Part shown: one piece after another, positions 61,357 through 64,000 of the stretch
Layout: each line of letters opens with the position of its first letter
Numbering within the stretch: position 1 is the stretch's first letter
From: Paracoccus saliphilus
Lineage (GTDB): Bacteria; Pseudomonadota; Alphaproteobacteria; Rhodobacterales; Rhodobacteraceae
DNA: 64,000 bases
NCBI GenBank assembly: GCA_003255745.1
Contig: QKYL01000010.1
Location: 117,105 to 181,104, forward strand
Direction: 5' to 3'
Program-made: the position numbers and the translations under genes
Notes under the pieces: model-generated
The model's database searches: none
What the model saw: the letters and a program-made list of their open reading frames with translations, nothing else
Told to the model about the DNA's origin: nothing

Positions 61357-61385
61357 AAGGTGGCATGGACAATTGTCCGCGTCAA
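61357..61385 (-). promoter_or_regulatory. Predicted leftward early promoter PL overlapped by an operator
   Basis: On the minus strand TTGACG (61385-61380), a 17-base spacer containing the palindrome GGACAATTGTCC, and CACCTT (61362-61357) form a promoter-like layout identical in plan to that at 62746-62774. The -10 is weak, so the call rests on the layout. Confidence 0.45.
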
Positions 61386-61407
61386 CAGAAAAAGAGGACA
61401 AATGTCC
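61367..61407. promoter_or_regulatory. Repressor operator pair OL1/OL2
   Basis: GGACAATTGTCC (61367-61378, a perfect palindrome) and GGACAAATGTCC (61396-61407) lie 29 bases apart. Together with the pair at 62733-62769 they give the shared motif GGACAWWWGTCC. Confidence 0.75.
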
Positions 61408-61475
61408 GCAGCTTTCTAGGCGGCTTGATTCGGGCGTGCTATACTGTCCCCGCCGGCGTCAGGCTGTGGCGCATG

Positions 61476-61500
61476 AAAAAGCCCGCCGGAGCGGGCGGGT
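61476..61500 (-). terminator. Rho-independent terminator, minus strand
   Basis: On the minus strand GCCCGC (61496-61491) pairs with GCGGGC (61486-61481) and TTTTT (61480-61476) follows. It would end transcription coming from the 61628-62194 gene before it reaches the leftward early operon. Confidence 0.6.
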
Positions 61501-61508
61501 GGGATGCG

Positions 61509-61631
61509 ATGATGACGGACAAGGAGCGGCGTTCTACTATTCGGAAGGCCTTGGCGTGTGCTTACATATCTTTCGCGCTTTCACTAGCGAGTGTGGCGCT
61601 GGCACTGCACGCAGCCTTTGAGGGGGGTTAG
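61509..61631 (+). CDS. Small phage membrane protein, rightward
   Basis: A 40-residue frame (MMTDKERRSTIRKALACAYI, then SFALSLASVALALHAAFEGG) with one membrane segment. An earlier in-frame ATG (61473) is not preferred because it would read through the terminator hairpin. A TATACT at 61440-61445 could be its -10. It overlaps the convergent gene by 4 bases. Confidence 0.4.
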   Translation: MMTDKERRSTIRKALACAYISFALSLASVALALHAAFEGG

Positions 61632-62194
61632 TCCTTCTTCCCGTCGCTCCACAACCAGTGAAACACAAGATCTCCCCGGCCATTAACGCCCTTCGTCAGA
61701 AGCCAAGTATGCTCTACGGCAGAAGGGGTAATGCCATCCGGATGCCGCGGCGTACCAGCTGGGGCAACGCGCATTCCCATCAACACCTCGCGACGTTCCG
61801 GGATAACCTCCAGTCGCTTATGCTCTATCCACGGATTCCGGCTGTTGCCCTCGTAAGTATCGCTGGTCCTGATGATGAATTGATTTCTTCGCTTGGTGCT
61901 GATTGCGGTCAGATCAAAGCTGACGGTCTCAAGGTTGCGAGCTGTCACCAGAAGCGACGTCCACCCATCAGGGACATCTGACGATGTGGACATCTCGATT
62001 TCGAAGATCGGCTCCTTTCTTTTCATCCTGGCGGTATCGTTCTTCGCGAGCCGGCGAGTGTAGACGAGGGTCAATCCCGTGAAGCTGGCGCTCGCTAGCG
62101 AGATCAAGATGGCGGCCCTCGCTTCCGTCAGCCAATCCGGCCAGTTCACCGCCGGTTCCTCGCTTCGGTTCGCCGCGGTCTCACCAGCCACCAC
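61628..62194 (-). CDS. Membrane-anchored phage protein next to the repressor (possible lysogenic conversion gene)
   Basis: A 188-residue protein with a GTG start. One membrane segment (AAILISLASASFTGLTLVYT) lies near the N-terminus, and a soluble domain of about 130 residues follows (MKRKEPIFEIEMSTSSDVPD; GWTSLLVTARNLETVSFDLT). The GC content is lower than in the neighbouring genes. It lies between the two operator regions in the repressor direction, where superinfection-exclusion and other lysogenically expressed genes are often found. No family is recognised. Confidence 0.5.
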   Translation of the reverse strand: MVAGETAANRSEEPAVNWPDWLTEARAAILISLASASFTGLTLVYTRRLAKNDTARMKRKEPIFEIEMSTSSDVPDGWTSLLVTARNLETVSFDLTAISTKRRNQFIIRTSDTYEGNSRNPWIEHKRLEVIPERREVLMGMRVAPAGTPRHPDGITPSAVEHTWLLTKGVNGRGDLVFHWLWSDGKKD

Positions 62195-62359
62195 ATCTTG
62201 TTAACCTTTGATTCGTCCACAAGAAAAACCCGTCAACCTGTCTTTCCGGAAGTTGCGGCATGTGAAGAGTTCCGCCTACGTTCTCATGTATAAGCAAGAA
62301 GGTCGGGGGACGTGGAATGAAGGACGACATGGCAGGCTTCGTTGAAGCGTTGCGCAGGA

Positions 62360-62695
62360 TCACGACTGAGCCGTGTCCATGTCGACGTGCCGGCCTCGTG
62401 CAGCAGCTCGCAAAATCTCCCGCTCTTCTGAGGTCAGTGACCGCCATAGATCAGCGGCTTCTGATCGAAGCTCGGCGGTCCGGTCTTCCAGCATCTCATC
62501 CAGGGTCAGGCCCAGTGCATTCGCCAACCTGACTGCGTCGTCGACGTTGGTCGATGCCGGCTGGCCCTTGCCAGCTCGCTGCATGAACTTTGTGATCTGG
62601 TCCGTCGAAACGTCAGCCTCCTTGCAGAGGCGCGCGATGGACCAGCCAGAGCTGTCGAGGGCATCCTTCAAGGCATCATAGAAGCGTCTAGGCAT
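62360..62695 (-). CDS. Phage XRE-type repressor
   Basis: A 111-residue protein from ATG 62695. The helix-turn-helix is GWSIARLCKEADVSTDQITK, residues about 15-40, followed by VDDAVRLANALGLTLDEMLE. The C-terminal part is short and helical (SLTSEEREILRAAARGRHV) with no S24 peptidase domain, so cleavage by RecA is not expected. It is divergent from the Cro-like gene, with two operators between. Confidence 0.75.
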   Translation of the reverse strand: MPRRFYDALKDALDSSGWSIARLCKEADVSTDQITKFMQRAGKGQPASTNVDDAVRLANALGLTLDEMLEDRTAELRSEAADLWRSLTSEEREILRAAARGRHVDMDTAQS

Positions 62696-62726
62696 GTAGA
62701 TATCTAGGCAAATAGGCACCTGCTGT

Positions 62727-62770
62727 GCTACAGGACAAAAGTCCATTGACAGCTACAGGACAAAAGTCCA
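62727..62770. promoter_or_regulatory. Repressor operator pair OR1/OR2 in a 19-bp direct repeat
   Basis: A 19-bp sequence (GCTACAGGACAAAAGTCCA) is repeated exactly at 62727-62745 and 62752-62770, 25 bases apart. Each copy holds GGACAAAAGTCC (62733-62744 and 62758-62769), matching the operator motif at 61367-61407. Confidence 0.8.
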
Positions 62771-62774
62771 CATT
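62746..62774 (+). promoter_or_regulatory. Predicted rightward promoter PR of the Cro-like operon
   Basis: TTGACA (62746-62751), a 17-base spacer that holds one operator, and CACATT (62769-62774) match sigma-70 spacing. On the other strand TTTTGT and TATTTG 17 bases apart could be the repressor promoter. Confidence 0.5.
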
Positions 62775-62780
62775 GCTGGC

Positions 62781-62993
62781 ATGGACCGTCAGCAAATCAT
62801 TCAGCAAATCGCGGATCACGCAGAGAAGACAGGCCTGTCTCCGTCGACCATCACCGGTCGAGCGGTAAACAACAGCCGGCTTTACTCGCGGCTGATCAAC
62901 GGGGGTGATTGCACCACCCAGATCGCGGCCAAGCTCGTCGCCTACATGGCCGAGAACCCGCCCGCCGAAACATCGGAAGGGGCGGCCGCATGA
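62781..62993 (+). CDS. Cro-like phage regulator
   Basis: A 70-residue protein (MDRQQIIQQIADHAEKTGLS; TITGRAVNNSRLYSRLINGG; QIAAKLVAYMAEN) with a helix-turn-helix-like core. It is the first rightward gene after the operators, so it has the place of Cro. Its stop overlaps the next ATG (ATGA). Confidence 0.65.
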   Translation: MDRQQIIQQIADHAEKTGLSPSTITGRAVNNSRLYSRLINGGDCTTQIAAKLVAYMAENPPAETSEGAAA

Positions 62994-63319
62994 CCGCCCC
63001 CTCTTTCTCCACCGCTGAACACATTCACTCGTCACAGGTGAACATCAGCACAGGAGCATTCAGCATGTCGTCCGGAAAGATTTCCGACCGCCGATCCGTC
63101 ATGACCTACCGCCAGCACTTCGCAGTCGTCTGGCAGCGGTTCGTCACCGAGAACTTCGACAGCCCCGCCCACGCCGCCCACGTGTTCCAGGTCGACGCTT
63201 CGACTGCGGACAAGTGGTTTCGCGGGCTGAACGCGCCTTCGGGCTGGGTTGTCGGGAAAGCCATCTCGGACCCGCACACGCGCGAGGCAGCGCTACAACT
63301 CCTCACGGGGAATGCATGA
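62990..63319 (+). CDS. Phage DNA-binding-like protein
   Basis: A 109-residue protein (FAVVWQRFVTENFDSPAHAA; HVFQVDASTADKWFRGLNAP; SGWVVGKAI). The middle part resembles a helix-turn-helix with a W in the recognition helix. It overlaps both neighbours by 4 bases in a cro-type operon. Confidence 0.6.
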   Translation: MTAPSFSTAEHIHSSQVNISTGAFSMSSGKISDRRSVMTYRQHFAVVWQRFVTENFDSPAHAAHVFQVDASTADKWFRGLNAPSGWVVGKAISDPHTREAALQLLTGNA

Positions 63320-63459
63320 GAAGAATTCTCGTTACCTTCTACCGCGTCCAGATCATGGCCGCGATCCACCTCGGCACTTTCGGGGAATGGTGGGCTGCTC
63401 GCGCAGCTCATCGGCTCGGAAAACTTTCCGGAGATATTTCCGAGGCCGGCGACCAATGA
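63316..63459 (+). CDS. Small phage protein
   Basis: A 47-residue protein (MRRILVTFYRVQIMAAIHLG, FGEWWAARAAHRLGKLS). Basic and amphipathic; no family recognised. Both ends show ATGA overlaps. Confidence 0.55.
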   Translation: MRRILVTFYRVQIMAAIHLGTFGEWWAARAAHRLGKLSGDISEAGDQ

Positions 63460-63656
63460 CCCCGCAGGAACAAGCCATCGCCTTCGTCCGCGTCGCCCGC
63501 ACCGGCAAGCTGTCGCTGCGCGAGATCGCGGAACGTGCCGGGCTGTCGCTGGACCAGGCGCGGGAGGTGCTGTTCCGCGGCTCACAGGCCGGTCGCCTCA
63601 AGGTCAACGACGAGAACCGGCAGAGCATTTTCATCGAAGTTGTCGACCCCGCCTGA
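63456..63656 (+). CDS. Small phage helix-turn-helix protein
   Basis: A 66-residue protein (AIAFVRVARTGKLSLREIAE; RAGLSLDQAREVLFRGSQAG). The pattern fits a winged-helix or MarR-like core of phage regulators. Coupled to the gene before by a 4-base overlap. Confidence 0.6.
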   Translation: MTPQEQAIAFVRVARTGKLSLREIAERAGLSLDQAREVLFRGSQAGRLKVNDENRQSIFIEVVDPA

Positions 63657-63717
63657 CGCGAGGCCGAACCCACGCGGCCGCGGCGCTCAGCGGCTTCTTG
63701 CACCGGAACCCACACCC

Positions 63718-63754
63718 ATGAACGCACGTGCTGAAATCCACCATGACATGGAAG
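63718..63754 (+). pseudogene. Phage gene cut after 12 codons by an IS21-type insertion
   Basis: An ATG at 63718 opens a frame reading MNARAEIHHDME, and the IS end begins at 63755. After that the frame runs into IS sequence and stops at 63777. The continuation should lie beyond the right IS end, outside the window. The original product cannot be named. Confidence 0.55.
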
Positions 63755-64000
63755 TGTTGATTTCCACCCAGAACTGAGCCGGACAGGCGCGTAATTTCCA
63801 CTGAGATTTGAGCCATGTGAACCTTTCCCCAAAGCGATGAGCGGCGGGGGTAACGGGAGTGATCCACATGGGACTTTTGAACATCATTCGACGCATGCAT
63901 TTGCGGCAGAAGCTGTCGGTCCGCGAGATCGCGCGGCGCACCGGCCTGTCGCGCAACACGATCACCAAACATCTGGCGGAGGGCACGATCGAGCCGAAGT
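63755..64000 (+). mobile_element. IS21-family insertion sequence, left end (right end outside window)
   Basis: The element starts TGTTGATTTCCACC, with the TG end of IS21-type elements. The left end carries two related repeats, TTTCCACCCAGAACTGAGCC (63761-63780) and TTTCCACTGAGATTTGAGCC (63795-63814), the multiple terminal repeats typical of the family. A transposase frame follows from 63868. Confidence 0.8.
63868..64000 (+). CDS. istA: IS21-family transposase IstA, N-terminus only
   Basis: The first 44 codons are visible (MGLLNIIRRMHLRQKLSVRE, then IARRTGLSRNTITKHLAEGT). This is the helix-turn-helix that opens IstA transposases. GTG 63859 is an alternative start. The gene runs beyond the window. 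Confidence 0.8.
   Translation, partial: MGLLNIIRRMHLRQKLSVREIARRTGLSRNTITKHLAEGTIEPK

Larger units (their letters stand above)
52585..64000. mobile_element. Left arm of a temperate prophage next to tRNA-Phe (right end outside window)
   Basis: Between tRNA-Phe and the window edge lie a tyrosine integrase, cytosine methyltransferase, RecT, many small phage-type genes, a repressor/cro control region with paired operators, and an IS21 insertion. Integration into the 3' end of tRNA-Phe is inferred from adjacency. The duplicated attachment sequence would be at the right end, which is not visible. No structural (capsid, tail) genes are in the window. Confidence 0.85.

Noticed and set aside
62317..62532. 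71-codon plus-strand frame opposite the end of the repressor gene
   Set aside because: It overlaps the repressor gene by about 170 bases antisense, and only its first 15 codons lie outside. Not enough support.
1..64000. CRISPR arrays, rRNA genes and a replication origin
   Set aside because: No regularly spaced repeats of CRISPR length, no rRNA sequence and no DnaA-box cluster were noticed in reading the window.

Overview
The window is about 64 kb of GC-rich DNA from an alphaproteobacterium. The family-level calls (FlhA/FlgK/FlgL, Tat, ImuB-DnaE2, an ScfR-type regulator, the RibD/PTPS cluster, a Maf-Rng-YacG run) fit Rhodobacteraceae, and a motile Paracoccus-like genus is the best guess. This comes from gene content and family resemblance only.

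Region 1 (1-15.4 kb) is part of a flagellar locus: flgK (cut by the window edge) and flgL, a divergent lytic transglycosylase, a GAF-like protein, flhA-flhF-fliA on the minus strand, and the divergent operon flgP-like/flgT/flgA/flgM/small membrane protein. fliS follows, then a LuxR-type response regulator broken by one extra 5-bp repeat unit. flhA and the flgP-like gene share a perfect 21-bp inverted repeat that contains two back-to-back sigma-54 promoters. FliA/FlgM/FlhF/FliS/FlgT plus sigma-54 control resembles the gammaproteobacterial-type flagellum (fla1 of Rhodobacter sphaeroides) more than the CtrA-controlled alphaproteobacterial one.

Region 2 (15.4-32.6 kb) holds a large secreted glycosidase-like protein with RTX repeats and a CFI-box tail, a YetF-type membrane protein, an SOS mutagenesis operon imuB-dnaE2 behind a perfect LexA box but without imuA next to it, and a four-gene pterin/RibD-like operon led by a 42-codon gene. 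After these come an FkbM methyltransferase, an inositol-monophosphatase-family enzyme, a GntR regulator, a gamma-glutamyltransferase-like protein and a Na+ symporter-like transporter.

Region 3 (32.6-52.6 kb) is metabolic and housekeeping: a cytoplasmic PaoABC-type molybdenum aldehyde oxidoreductase, a YdeP/FdhF-type molybdoenzyme, an allantoate/carbamoyl amidohydrolase, a retropepsin-like protease with MarC, tatABC, a DUF815 ATPase, an ScfR-type regulator followed by a receiver protein, a small membrane protein and a symporter-histidine kinase, an orphan FliM/SpoA protein, infA-maf-rng-yacG, and tRNA-Phe.

Region 4 (52.6-64 kb) is the left arm of a prophage next to tRNA-Phe. A tyrosine integrase, a cytosine methyltransferase with six internal repeats, RecT and a chain of tightly overlapping small genes run leftward. 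A repressor and a Cro-like gene flank a control region. Four copies of a 12-bp palindrome (GGACAWWWGTCC) form two operator pairs, one at the repressor/cro region and one in front of the leftward operon. At the right edge an IS21-family element has inserted into a prophage gene shortly after its start codon.
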